Assembly: GCA_035701285.1 (NCBI GenBank)
Contig: DASSNT010000070.1
Location: 1 to 22,623 of the forward strand
Reading direction: 5' to 3'
From: DASSBR01 sp035701285
GTDB lineage: Bacteria > Pseudomonadota > Gammaproteobacteria > Natronospirales > DASSBR01
Length of the DNA stretch: 22,623 nt
Every line of letters begins with the position of its first letter. The stretch's first letter is position 1. The notes beneath the pieces were generated by a model. It was not told the DNA's origin. It did not search any database and worked only from the letters and a program-made list of their open reading frames with translations. Position numbers and translations under genes: made by a program. Shown piece after piece: positions 15,378-21,572 of the stretch.

Positions 15378-15880
15378 ATGAGCGACTACCGCCGCGTCTA
15401 CAGAGAAAGAGGCATGTATTTCTTCACGCTGGTCACGCACCAGCGCCGGCCGCACTTCGCTACCCCAACAACGTCGATCTGCTTCGCGACGCATTTCGAC
15501 ACGTGCGAAACAAACGTCCATTCGATCTCTTCGCAATCGTCATCCTTCCCGATCACCTGCACTGCGTCTGGCGATTCACCGGTACTGACGTCGACTACTC
15601 GATCCGCTGGCAAATGATCAAAACCCGATTTACCCGAATGTCGAAGCTTCCGAAGCCGGTATGGCAACCGCGGTATTGGGAGCACGCGATTCGTGATGAC
15701 GACGATCTTCGCCGGCATCTTGATTACATTCATTACAACCCAGTGAAGCATGGTTATGCGAAGGTACCAGGCGATTGGCAGTGGAGTTCGTTTGCGAAGT
15801 TCGTGCGGCAGGGGTGGTATGTCCCGGACTGGGGCGGCACAGCCGACGTTCACGGGATCGCGAACCTGGACTTTGAGTGA
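15378..15880 (+). pseudogene. REP-associated tyrosine transposase (RAYT, Y1_Tnp/HUH family), single frameshift
   Basis: The N-terminal frame from ATG 15378 reads MSDYRRVYRERGMYFFTLV then THQRRPHF, the RAYT opening. The C-terminal frame (15470-15880) continues with NNVDLLRDAFRHVRNKRPFD, then PDHLHCVW, which holds the metal-binding HxH, and finally YIHYNPVKHG with the catalytic tyrosine. The two frames differ by one base, and the change falls at about 15463-15467 in a CCCC run. Adding one base gives a continuous protein of 167 residues, normal for small RAYTs. RAYTs cut and join REP hairpins at single strands using the tyrosine. As read, the gene is disrupted; a sequencing error or, less likely, programmed frameshifting could explain it. 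Exact inverted REP units flank it. Confidence 0.9.
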
Positions 15881-15882
15881 GA

Positions 15883-15916
15883 TGCCGGCAACGCTGCGCT
15901 TATGCCGGCCTACATT
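15883..15916 (-). repeat. REP unit, right copy flanking the RAYT gene
   Basis: Inverted copy, identical over 34 bases to 15302-15335. It begins two bases after the RAYT stop codon. The hairpin has GCCGGC arms, AAC on one side and TTAT on the other as an internal loop, an inner GC/GC stem and a TGC loop. Confidence 0.9.
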
Positions 15917-16017
15917 TATTTTGACGGCGCCGGATGCGCCCTTGCGCTAATGCCCGAAACACTTCGCGCCATGAGCCCGCGCCTCGATGCCCGCATCGGC
16001 CACCACAATATCCAGCA

Positions 16018-16055
16018 AATGTAGGCCCGCATAAGGCCGAAGGCCGTTGCGGGCA
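16018..16055 (+). repeat. REP unit with compensated outer stem
   Basis: It keeps the AATGTAGG head and the AAC/TTAT internal loop. The outer arms are GCCCGC and GCGGGC instead of GCCGGC twice, so both arms have changed and still pair. The inner stem is GGCC / GGCC around GAA. Confidence 0.85.
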
Positions 16056-16113
16056 ATCCGCCGAATATGCGTAGCTCATTCGGCACGACATCGGCCCTTC
16101 CCAAAAGCTCGGT

Positions 16114-16119
16114 TACAAT
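16114..16119 (+). promoter_or_regulatory. Possible -10 box (TACAAT) for the SDR cluster
   Basis: TACAAT lies 75 bases before the SDR ATG. A start near 16126 would place the next REP hairpin (16139-16178) in the 5' leader. The -35 region is weak. Confidence 0.3.
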
Positions 16120-16138
16120 TGACGCGCCCGCAGCGAGA

Positions 16139-16178
16139 TGCCGGCAACGCCGCTGCGCGGCTTATGCCGGCCTAAATT
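16139..16178 (-). repeat. REP unit in the SDR leader, next to the Shine-Dalgarno
   Basis: Arms GCCGGC, inner stem GCCGC / GCGGC around TGC, AAC/TTAT internal loop. The head on the minus strand is TTAG rather than GTAG. It ends one base before the GGAAG Shine-Dalgarno (16180-16184) of the SDR gene. It also contains a spurious in-frame ATG (16138). Confidence 0.85.
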
Positions 16179-16194
16179 TGGAAGCGAACCATTT

Positions 16195-16953
16195 ATGGAA
16201 CTCACTGGTCAACACGTCCTCATTACCGGCGCGTCGCGCGGCATCGGCCGGGCGATCGCCATGGCCTTCGCGGCCGAAGGCGCGCGGGTGGCGGTGCATT
16301 ACCGCTCCAATGCCAGGGCCGCCGATGAGACGCTCGCGGCACTGCCCGGCGGCGGGCACATCAACATCGCGGCGGATGTCTCCGATCCGGTGGACTGCGA
16401 GCGGCTGGTGCGCGAGGCGACGGAGCGGCTGGGTGGCCTCGATGTGCTGGTGAATAACGCCGGCATTTTCGAGACACGGCCGGTGCTCGAACAGAACTAC
16501 ATCGAATGGCAGACGGGCTGGCGCAGGACGCTCTCCGCGAATCTCGACGGTCCGGCGAACCTGTGTTTTCTCGCCGCGCATTACATGGCGGCGCATGGCG
16601 GCGGCCGAATCGTCAATATTTCCTCGCGCGGTGCGTTTCGCGGCGAACCGGTTGCGCCCGCCTACGGCGCCAGCAAGGCGGGCTTGAACGCGCTCAGCCA
16701 GTCGCTGGCGGTGGCGCTCGCGCCGCATAATATCTTCGTCGGCGTCGTCGCGCCCGGATTTGTCGCGACCGACATGACCGAGGCGCATCTGAGCGGGCCG
16801 CAGGGTGAGGCGATTCGCGCGCAGAGTCCGCTGAACCAGGTGGCTGGCGCCGACGAAATCGCCAAGGCGGTGCTGTTCCTGGCCGACCCGGAACTGCCCT
16901 CGGTAACGGGTGCCATTATCGACGTGAACGGCGCCTCGTATTTGCGCTCCTGA
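16195..16953 (+). CDS. Short-chain dehydrogenase/reductase (classical SDR, FabG-like)
   Basis: The protein (252 residues) is a standard classical SDR. It shows the cofactor loop TGASRGIG (11-18), the stabilising NNAG (87-90), N116, and the catalytic S144 of NISSRG with Y157 and K161 in YGASK. The C-terminal PGFVATDM (about 186-193) and the late DVNGASYLRS close the fold. It oxidises or reduces an alcohol/carbonyl with NAD(P)(H); HYRSNARA after the second strand suggests NADP(H) preference. The substrate is unknown. ATG 16195 is chosen because GGAAG lies 10 bases upstream. The in-frame ATG at 16138 lies in a REP unit and would add unconserved residues. Its stop is 14 bases before the signal-peptide start of the channel gene, so the two are probably one operon. 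Confidence 0.93.
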   Translation: MELTGQHVLITGASRGIGRAIAMAFAAEGARVAVHYRSNARAADETLAALPGGGHINIAADVSDPVDCERLVREATERLGGLDVLVNNAGIFETRPVLEQNYIEWQTGWRRTLSANLDGPANLCFLAAHYMAAHGGGRIVNISSRGAFRGEPVAPAYGASKAGLNALSQSLAVALAPHNIFVGVVAPGFVATDMTEAHLSGPQGEAIRAQSPLNQVAGADEIAKAVLFLADPELPSVTGAIIDVNGASYLRS

Positions 16954-16956
16954 AAC

Positions 16957-16961
16957 AAGGA
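16957..16961 (+). promoter_or_regulatory. Shine-Dalgarno AAGGA for the channel signal-peptide start
   Basis: AAGGA ends six bases before ATG 16968. It supports this ATG, not the TTG at 17008, as the true start of the channel gene, although the two are in different frames. Confidence 0.7.
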
Positions 16962-16967
16962 ATAGTC

Positions 16968-18069
16968 ATGGATGCTCTTATTCGCGGCGGAGCCGTACTC
17001 CTGCTGATTGGTGCGGCGCTGGCCGTACCGGCCCCTTCCCCGGCAGCATCGCCGACACCGCCCGCCCGCGCAGCAGCCGCTCACTGTCGGCATCAAGGTC
17101 GCGCCGCCCTTCGTGATCAAGAACGGTGACGGCAGCTACACCGGGATCAGCGTTGAGTTGTGGCAGCAGGTTGCCGACAAGCTCGGCTGGCAATACCGCT
17201 TCGTGCAGACTGACCTGCAAGGCGTCATCGCCGGCACGCGCTCGGGGCGCTTCGACGTCGGCGTGGGCGCCGTCACGGTGACTGCCGAGCGCGAGCAGTT
17301 TCTGGATTTCTCGCATCCCTTTTACACCTCGGGTCTCGGCATTGCCGTGCCGCAACAGGACGGCATGGGTTGGTTGAACGTGCTGCGGAACTTTTTCTCG
17401 TGGCAGTTTCTGTCGATCGTCGTCATTCTGGCGCTGCTGCTGGCGGGCGTCGGCTTCGTCGTCTGGCTGTTCGAGCGCAAGCACAATCCGGAGATGTTTG
17501 GCGGCAAGGCGCGCCAGGGCATCGGGTCGAGTTTCTGGTGGGCGGCGGTAACGATGACGACCGTCGGCTACGGCGACCTCGCACCGCGTACGCTCGGCGG
17601 GCGGATCGTCGGCCTGATCTGGATGTTCACCGGCGTCATCGTCATTTCGAGCTTTACGGCGTCGATTGCGACGTCGCTGACCATCGGTCACCTGTCCGGT
17701 TCGATTCAGGGACCGAAAGATTTGCGCAACCGCACCGTCGCGACCGTGCCCGGCTCGACCGCGGCGGGTTATCTGCAACGCAACCAGATTCAGGCGCACA
17801 CCTACTCAGATGTCGGCGATGCGCTGGCTGCGCTGGCGCGAGACGAGGTCGATGCGGTGGTTTACGACGCGCCGATCCTGCGCTACTACATTCACCAGAA
17901 TTACGCCGACCGGCTGGGCGTTCTGCCACAAACGATCGAGCGTCAGGACTACGCGTTGATCATGCCGCGCGGCAGCAAGCTGCGTAAGCCGATCAACAAG
18001 GAACTGGTCGGGATAATTCAGCAGCCGGCATGGCCGCCGATTCTGAACCGCTACATGGGGCCGGAATGA
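16968..18069 (+). CDS. GluR0-like ligand-gated potassium channel (periplasmic binding domain plus K+ pore), apparent frameshift after the signal peptide
   Basis: The body (17008-18069, 353 codons from a TTG) has the prokaryotic glutamate-receptor order. First is binding lobe S1 (TVGIKVAPPF to about residue 116, with R95 in TAEREQF). TM1 follows (about 133-155), then a pore helix with the potassium filter TVGYGD (185-190). TM2 comes next (about 198-222) and ends SSFTASIATSLT, resembling the SYTANLAAFLT of animal receptors. Lobe S2 closes the protein, with D287 in VVYDAP. Such channels open on binding an amino acid or similar ligand in the periplasm. ATG 16968 with a good Shine-Dalgarno encodes a typical signal peptide (MDALIRGGAVLLLIGAALA), but in another frame; one extra base in the C-rich run near 17060-17072 separates them. 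As read, the gene has no usable signal. Ligand unknown. Confidence 0.85.
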
Positions 18070-18070
18070 C

Positions 18071-18739
18071 ATGACGCCGCTGGTGCTGTCGTGGAGCGGC
18101 GGCAAGGACGGCATGCTGGCGCTGGAGGCGCTGCGCGCCGGCGCTGACTATGACGTGGTCGCGCTGCTGACGACGCTCAGCCGCGAGCACGAGCGCATCA
18201 GCATGCACGGCGTGCGCGAGACGCTTCTGGATGCGCAGGCGGACGCGCTGGACCTGCCGCTGCGCAAAGTCTGGCTGCCGGAGAATCCGGACAACGACGC
18301 ATACGGCGCGGCCATGGGGCGGGAGTTGGCTGCGCTGCGTGCGGACTGCATTAAACATGTCGCGTTCGGCGATCTCTTTCTCGCGGACATCCGCGCTTAC
18401 CGGGAACAACAGCTGGCGACTGTTGACATGCGAGGTGTCTTTCCGCTCTGGCAACAGCCCACAGGCGACATCGCGAGGCGCTTTATTGATCGAGGCTACC
18501 GGGCGATTCTGACGTGCGTCGATACCGACGCGCTCGACGCGGCATTTGCCGGCCGCGACTACAACGAACGCCTGCTGGCCGATCTGCCGCCGGGCTGCGA
18601 TCCGGCCGGAGAGAACGGCGAGTTTCACACCTTCGTTTATGACGGGCCGTTGTTTCGTCATGCGGTCTTGCTCACAAGCGGCGAGCGCATACTGCGGGAT
18701 AACCGGTTTCAGTTCTGCGACCTGCTGCCTGCGGCCTGA
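18071..18739 (+). CDS. DUF71 / Dph6-like ATP-binding protein (adenine nucleotide alpha-hydrolase fold)
   Basis: The 222-residue product has the PP-loop SGGKDG (9-14) and the MHGVRE segment. The conserved late motif is GENGEFHTFVYDGP (180-193). These mark the diphthamide-ligase-like family (Dph6, older name DUF71). In archaea and eukaryotes, Dph6 amidates diphthine on elongation factor 2. Bacteria have no diphthamide, so the bacterial members must adenylate another acid, and the substrate is unknown. The ATG comes one base after the channel stop codon, so it is probably the last gene of the SDR-channel transcript. There is no link in known pathways between these three genes. Confidence 0.85.
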   Translation: MTPLVLSWSGGKDGMLALEALRAGADYDVVALLTTLSREHERISMHGVRETLLDAQADALDLPLRKVWLPENPDNDAYGAAMGRELAALRADCIKHVAFGDLFLADIRAYREQQLATVDMRGVFPLWQQPTGDIARRFIDRGYRAILTCVDTDALDAAFAGRDYNERLLADLPPGCDPAGENGEFHTFVYDGPLFRHAVLLTSGERILRDNRFQFCDLLPAA

Positions 18740-18814
18740 CCTGCATTGCCCCCTGTTGCGCAACCGGCGCGTTTTGGCCATCCTGTTGGCAGTGCTCAAA
18801 CTGTGCCAGCGACC

Positions 18815-19228
18815 ATGAACAACAAGCCGAAAATTACCCTGACATCGCTCGATGTCGAACGGCTCGAGGCCCTGCTCGACTCGCTGCCGGAGAACGCGTT
18901 TCCTGGCAAGGCGGCGCTGCAGGAGGAGCTCGATCGCGCCGACGTGGTCGAGCCCGGCAAGGTGCCGCCAACCATCGTGACGATGAACTCGACCGTTCGG
19001 TTTTCCATTCCGGACACCAAAAAGGAGTTCCGCCTGACGCTGGTGTACCCGAAAGACGTCGATGGCAAGTCGGACAAGATTTCAGTGCTCGCACCGGTGG
19101 GCAGCGCGCTGCTGGGGCTTTCAGTGGGCGACGAACTGGAGTGGCCGCGGCCCGGTGGCGGCGTGACACGCGTGCGGGTGGACGAAATCATTTACCAGCC
19201 GGAGCACGCGGGCGAACTGCACCGCTAG
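18815..19228 (+). CDS. rnk: Rnk family nucleoside diphosphate kinase regulator (GreA-fold)
   Basis: The 137-residue length matches E. coli Rnk (136). The N-terminal short coiled-coil segment begins ITLTSLDVERLEALLDSLP. The GreA/GreB C-terminal FKBP-like domain follows (about 50-135), with VTMNSTVRF, LTLVYPKD, ISVLAPVGSALLGLSVGDEL and the closing IIYQPE. Rnk binds RNA polymerase in the secondary channel region but lacks the acidic tip of Gre factors. In E. coli it affects nucleoside diphosphate kinase levels. ATG 18815 is preferred to an in-frame start at 18746, which would add 23 low-complexity residues absent from the family. The gene converges on the AraC regulator with 9 bases between. Confidence 0.9.
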   Translation: MNNKPKITLTSLDVERLEALLDSLPENAFPGKAALQEELDRADVVEPGKVPPTIVTMNSTVRFSIPDTKKEFRLTLVYPKDVDGKSDKISVLAPVGSALLGLSVGDELEWPRPGGGVTRVRVDEIIYQPEHAGELHR

Positions 19229-19237
19229 ACGGCGCTT

Positions 19238-20203
19238 TCAGGCCGTGCGCTGCAGCCGCTTGCGGCAGGCGGCGGGCGTCTCGCCGTGAATCCGTTTGAA
19301 CGCGCGCTGAAACGCTGCCGATGATTCGTAGCCGATGCTTTCGGCAATCGCCGCGACGCTGCGATGGCTGTCGCGCAACTGGCGCGCGGCCAGCACCAGC
19401 CTCCAGCGCGCCAGGTAGTGCATCGGCGGCTCGCCCAGCAGCGTGCTGAAGCGGCCCGCCAGTGCCGACCGGGACAGGGCCACTTCGCCGGCAAGTTCGG
19501 TGACAGTCCAGGGATAACACGGCTGCTCGTGCATCAACGCCAGCGCCTTGCCGATTACCGGGTCGCGCAATCCCGCCAGCCAGCCGGCGTCATCCGGCCC
19601 CAGCCCGACCATGTAACGGCGCAACGCCTCAACGAACAGCAGCTCCGCCGCGCGCAGCCGTGAGCTGGCGGCACCCGCGCCTTCCGAGATTGCTTCATGG
19701 ACCGCGTACTCGATCAGGCTTTCGAGGTCCGGCAGGCCCTGCCCGCCGCGAAATGACAACCGGAACAACGGCGGCAACGCGGCGAACAGCGGCTCGAAAT
19801 CCGTCTGCTCGCAAATCAGAAAGCCACACAGCAACTGCGTCGAGCCGCCTTCCCCGCCGAACGTCACGTCACGCAGCTTGAAAATCGGCGTGCCATGCAG
19901 CATCTCGGCCGTCGGCACCGGCTTGCGGCCCGGCTCATCGGCCAGCACATGAACATCGCAACGTGGCAGGACGACCGCGTCGCCGGCCGTCAGCCGCTGC
20001 GGCGGCCCGGATACGCGCTGAACCCAGCAACTGCCTCGAATCACGACGTGAAAGACCGTAACCCGCCGCACCGGCATCGGGAACTGCCGCATCACGCTGT
20101 CCGTACCCGAGCTGATGAGCGCCCACGGCGCGCCCAGCGAGGCGCGAAACAGCGCCGCGCCGCTCAGCCGGATGACCTGGAGCACATCGGATAGCACGTC
20201 CAT
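19238..20203 (-). CDS. AraC family transcriptional regulator (cupin_6 sensor, HTH_18)
   Basis: The 321-residue protein starts at ATG 20203. The N-terminal half (about 1-190) is a cupin-type sensor: MDVLSDVLQVIRLSGA opens it, the double-stranded core includes FHVVIRGSCWV and LTAGDAVVLPRCDVH, and CGFLICEQ follows. The C-terminal part (about 220-321) holds two helix-turn-helix motifs, WTVTELAGEVALSRSALAGRF and the classic SVAAIAESIGYESSAAFQRAF, with the AraC ending KRIHGETPAACRKR. This subtype usually senses small hydrophobic or thiol/aldehyde compounds, but the ligand here is unknown. It is divergent from mddA with 113 bases between, a layout typical of a regulator controlling its neighbour. 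A 13-bp inverted repeat lies in that gap. Confidence 0.92.
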   Translation of the reverse strand: MDVLSDVLQVIRLSGAALFRASLGAPWALISSGTDSVMRQFPMPVRRVTVFHVVIRGSCWVQRVSGPPQRLTAGDAVVLPRCDVHVLADEPGRKPVPTAEMLHGTPIFKLRDVTFGGEGGSTQLLCGFLICEQTDFEPLFAALPPLFRLSFRGGQGLPDLESLIEYAVHEAISEGAGAASSRLRAAELLFVEALRRYMVGLGPDDAGWLAGLRDPVIGKALALMHEQPCYPWTVTELAGEVALSRSALAGRFSTLLGEPPMHYLARWRLVLAARQLRDSHRSVAAIAESIGYESSAAFQRAFKRIHGETPAACRKRLQRTA

Positions 20204-20219
20204 CTGGCGGATCCTCCAC

Positions 20220-20277
20220 CGCTGGCGTTTCGAGCATATTTACAAGAGTTTAGAACATTGTCCCCGAAAGGCCAGCG
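20220..20277. promoter_or_regulatory. Candidate operator: 13-bp inverted repeat between the AraC gene and mddA
   Basis: CGCTGGCGTTTCG (20220-20232) and CGAAAGGCCAGCG (20265-20277) are reverse complements at 12 of 13 positions. The 32 bases between them are unusually AT-rich for this genome (for example CATATTTACAAGAGTTTAG), as expected of promoter DNA. The arms are 45 bases apart centre to centre. The likely binder is the divergent AraC protein. Confidence 0.6.
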
Positions 20278-20316
20278 CGCCAGACTTTCCGGCAGTTGAG
20301 AACACGGAGAGCGGCC

Positions 20317-21090
20317 ATGGGACGAGCCATTATCGCGCTGTACGGCGCGCTGAGTTACCTGGTTTTCTTGATCACCTTTCTGTACGCCATCGGCTTCGTC
20401 GGCGATTTGTTCGTGCCAAAAACGATCGACTCGGGCACCGCGGCCACCTCGACGGCGGCGGCCTTCGTCATAGACGTGCTGCTGCTCGGCCTGTTCGCGG
20501 TACAGCACAGCGGCATGGCTCGGCGCGGCTTCAAGGGCTGGCTGACCAAAGTCGTGCCCCGGGCGGCGGAGCGCAGCACTTACGTGCTGCTGTCGAGCGC
20601 GGCGCTGATCCTGCTGTTCTGGCTGTGGCAGCCGCTGCCGGGCGTGATCTGGCAGGTCGAGTCGCCGGCCGGACAGCTCGGGCTGTACATCCTGTACGCG
20701 CTCGGCTGGCTGATCGTGCTGACCGGCACGTTCATGATCAACCACTTCGACCTGTTCGGCCTGCAGCAGGTCTGGTTGAACCTGCGCGGCCGGTCGAGCC
20801 CGCCGTCGGAGTTTCGCACCACGCTGTTCTACAAGGTAGTCCGCCACCCGCTGATGCTCGGCTTCGTGATCGCGTTCTGGGCGACGCCATACATGAGCGT
20901 CGGGCACCTGCTGTTCTCGGTGGCCACCAGCGGCTACATCCTCGTGGCGCTGCAACTGGAAGAGCGCGACCTGGTCGCCGCGTTCGGCGACACCTACCGG
21001 GACTACCGCCGCCGCGTACCGATGCTGCTGCCGTTGCCACACCGGCGGCCGAAAGCAGCGGTTGATCTGGGGAAAATGAGGAAGAGCTGA
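20317..21090 (+). CDS. mddA: Methanethiol S-methyltransferase (MddA-type membrane protein)
   Basis: The 257-residue integral membrane protein has five or so helices (about 8-30, 48-64, 88-104, 121-142, 180-205). It carries the MddA/NnrU-ICMT signature: YKVVRHPLMLGF (172-183), then QLEERDLVAAFGDTYRDYRRRVPMLLP (213-239 region). The N-terminal YLVFLITFLYAIGFVGDL and QHSGMARRGFK also match MddA proteins. MddA methylates methanethiol with SAM to give dimethyl sulfide, in a pathway first described in Pseudomonas. The ATG at 20317 has GGAGAG upstream; the TTG at 20296 is less likely. The GFA gene begins one base after its stop, so the genes are coupled. Distinct from the other ICMT-like gene at 4610. 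Function by family resemblance from memory. Confidence 0.82.
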   Translation: MGRAIIALYGALSYLVFLITFLYAIGFVGDLFVPKTIDSGTAATSTAAAFVIDVLLLGLFAVQHSGMARRGFKGWLTKVVPRAAERSTYVLLSSAALILLFWLWQPLPGVIWQVESPAGQLGLYILYALGWLIVLTGTFMINHFDLFGLQQVWLNLRGRSSPPSEFRTTLFYKVVRHPLMLGFVIAFWATPYMSVGHLLFSVATSGYILVALQLEERDLVAAFGDTYRDYRRRVPMLLPLPHRRPKAAVDLGKMRKS

Positions 21091-21091
21091 T

Positions 21092-21559
21092 ATGGAGACA
21101 CTGACTGCTGAAAAGGCGGATGAGACGGTGGGCACGACATGCTATCGCGGGAGCTGCTTCTGCGGGGCCGTCCGGTTTACGATCACGGGCGAACCGGCGG
21201 GCACGGGCTACTGCCATTGCGATTCATGCCGCCACTGGTCGGCCGGGCCGGTTAATGCGTTCACGTTATGGAAGCCGGATGCCGTGAACGTCACCAGCGG
21301 CGCTGACAACATCGGCACGTACAACAAAGGCCCCATCAGTTTCCGCAACTGGTGCAAGACCTGCGGCGGACATATCTTTACCTGGCACCCGACCCTGGGT
21401 TTGATAGATGTGCCCGCAGCCGTCATCGACAATTTCCCGTTCAAGGCCGGTGTCCATGTGAACTACCAGGAAGCGGTCCTGCCGATGCGCGACGGCGTCA
21501 CCAAGCTGAAGGATTTCCCGGTGGAACTGGGCGGCTCCGGCGAACAAATGCTTGAATAA
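21092..21559 (+). CDS. GFA family zinc protein (glutathione-dependent formaldehyde-activating enzyme-like)
   Basis: The 155-residue protein has the zinc-binding cysteine pattern of the GFA family: GSCFCGAVRF (C22, C24), CHCDSCR (C41, C43, C46) and WCKTCGGHIF (C88, C91). The founding member, Gfa, promotes the addition of formaldehyde to glutathione, but most members are uncharacterised. The position between mddA and a DsrE-like gene suggests action on a thiol, thiol adduct or sulfur compound; this is inference. The ATG follows the mddA stop by one base. No signal peptide or membrane helix is seen, so it is cytoplasmic. Confidence 0.88.
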   Translation: METLTAEKADETVGTTCYRGSCFCGAVRFTITGEPAGTGYCHCDSCRHWSAGPVNAFTLWKPDAVNVTSGADNIGTYNKGPISFRNWCKTCGGHIFTWHPTLGLIDVPAAVIDNFPFKAGVHVNYQEAVLPMRDGVTKLKDFPVELGGSGEQMLE

Positions 21560-21560
21560 A

Positions 21561-21566
21561 AGGAGG
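21561..21566 (+). promoter_or_regulatory. Consensus Shine-Dalgarno AGGAGG of the DsrE-like gene
   Basis: AGGAGG, preceded by A, ends six bases before ATG 21573. It favours this start over ATG 21567, which would abut the motif, and over the upstream TTG at 21552. It is among the strongest ribosome sites in the window, suggesting high expression of the last gene in the cluster. Confidence 0.8.
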
Positions 21567-21572
21567 ATGACG

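Larger units (their letters stand above)
15881..16194. other. Gene-free, REP-rich stretch between the RAYT and SDR genes
   Basis: This 314-base stretch holds three REP units (15883-15916, 16018-16055, 16139-16178), a 7-bp stem-loop (GCCGAAT 16060-16066 with ATTCGGC 16078-16084) and a candidate promoter near 16114. The part between about 15917 and 16017 shows nothing I can identify. The short frames across it are not supported. Confidence 0.7.

Noticed and set aside
15134..16178. Repeats considered as a CRISPR array
   Set aside because: Units are irregularly spaced, in both orientations, hairpin-forming, and surround a RAYT gene; no cas genes.
18071..18739. True diphthine-ammonia ligase function
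   Set aside because: Bacteria do not carry diphthamide, so only the fold and ATP-binding family can be supported.
18755..18764. 10-base palindrome GTTGCGCAAC before rnk
   Set aside because: Short GC-rich palindromes are expected by chance, and it has no clear promoter context.
20115..21065. 316-codon plus-strand frame across the AraC start and mddA
   Set aside because: Crosses the divergent promoter region and runs in another frame of mddA; Arg/Ala-rich, no motif.
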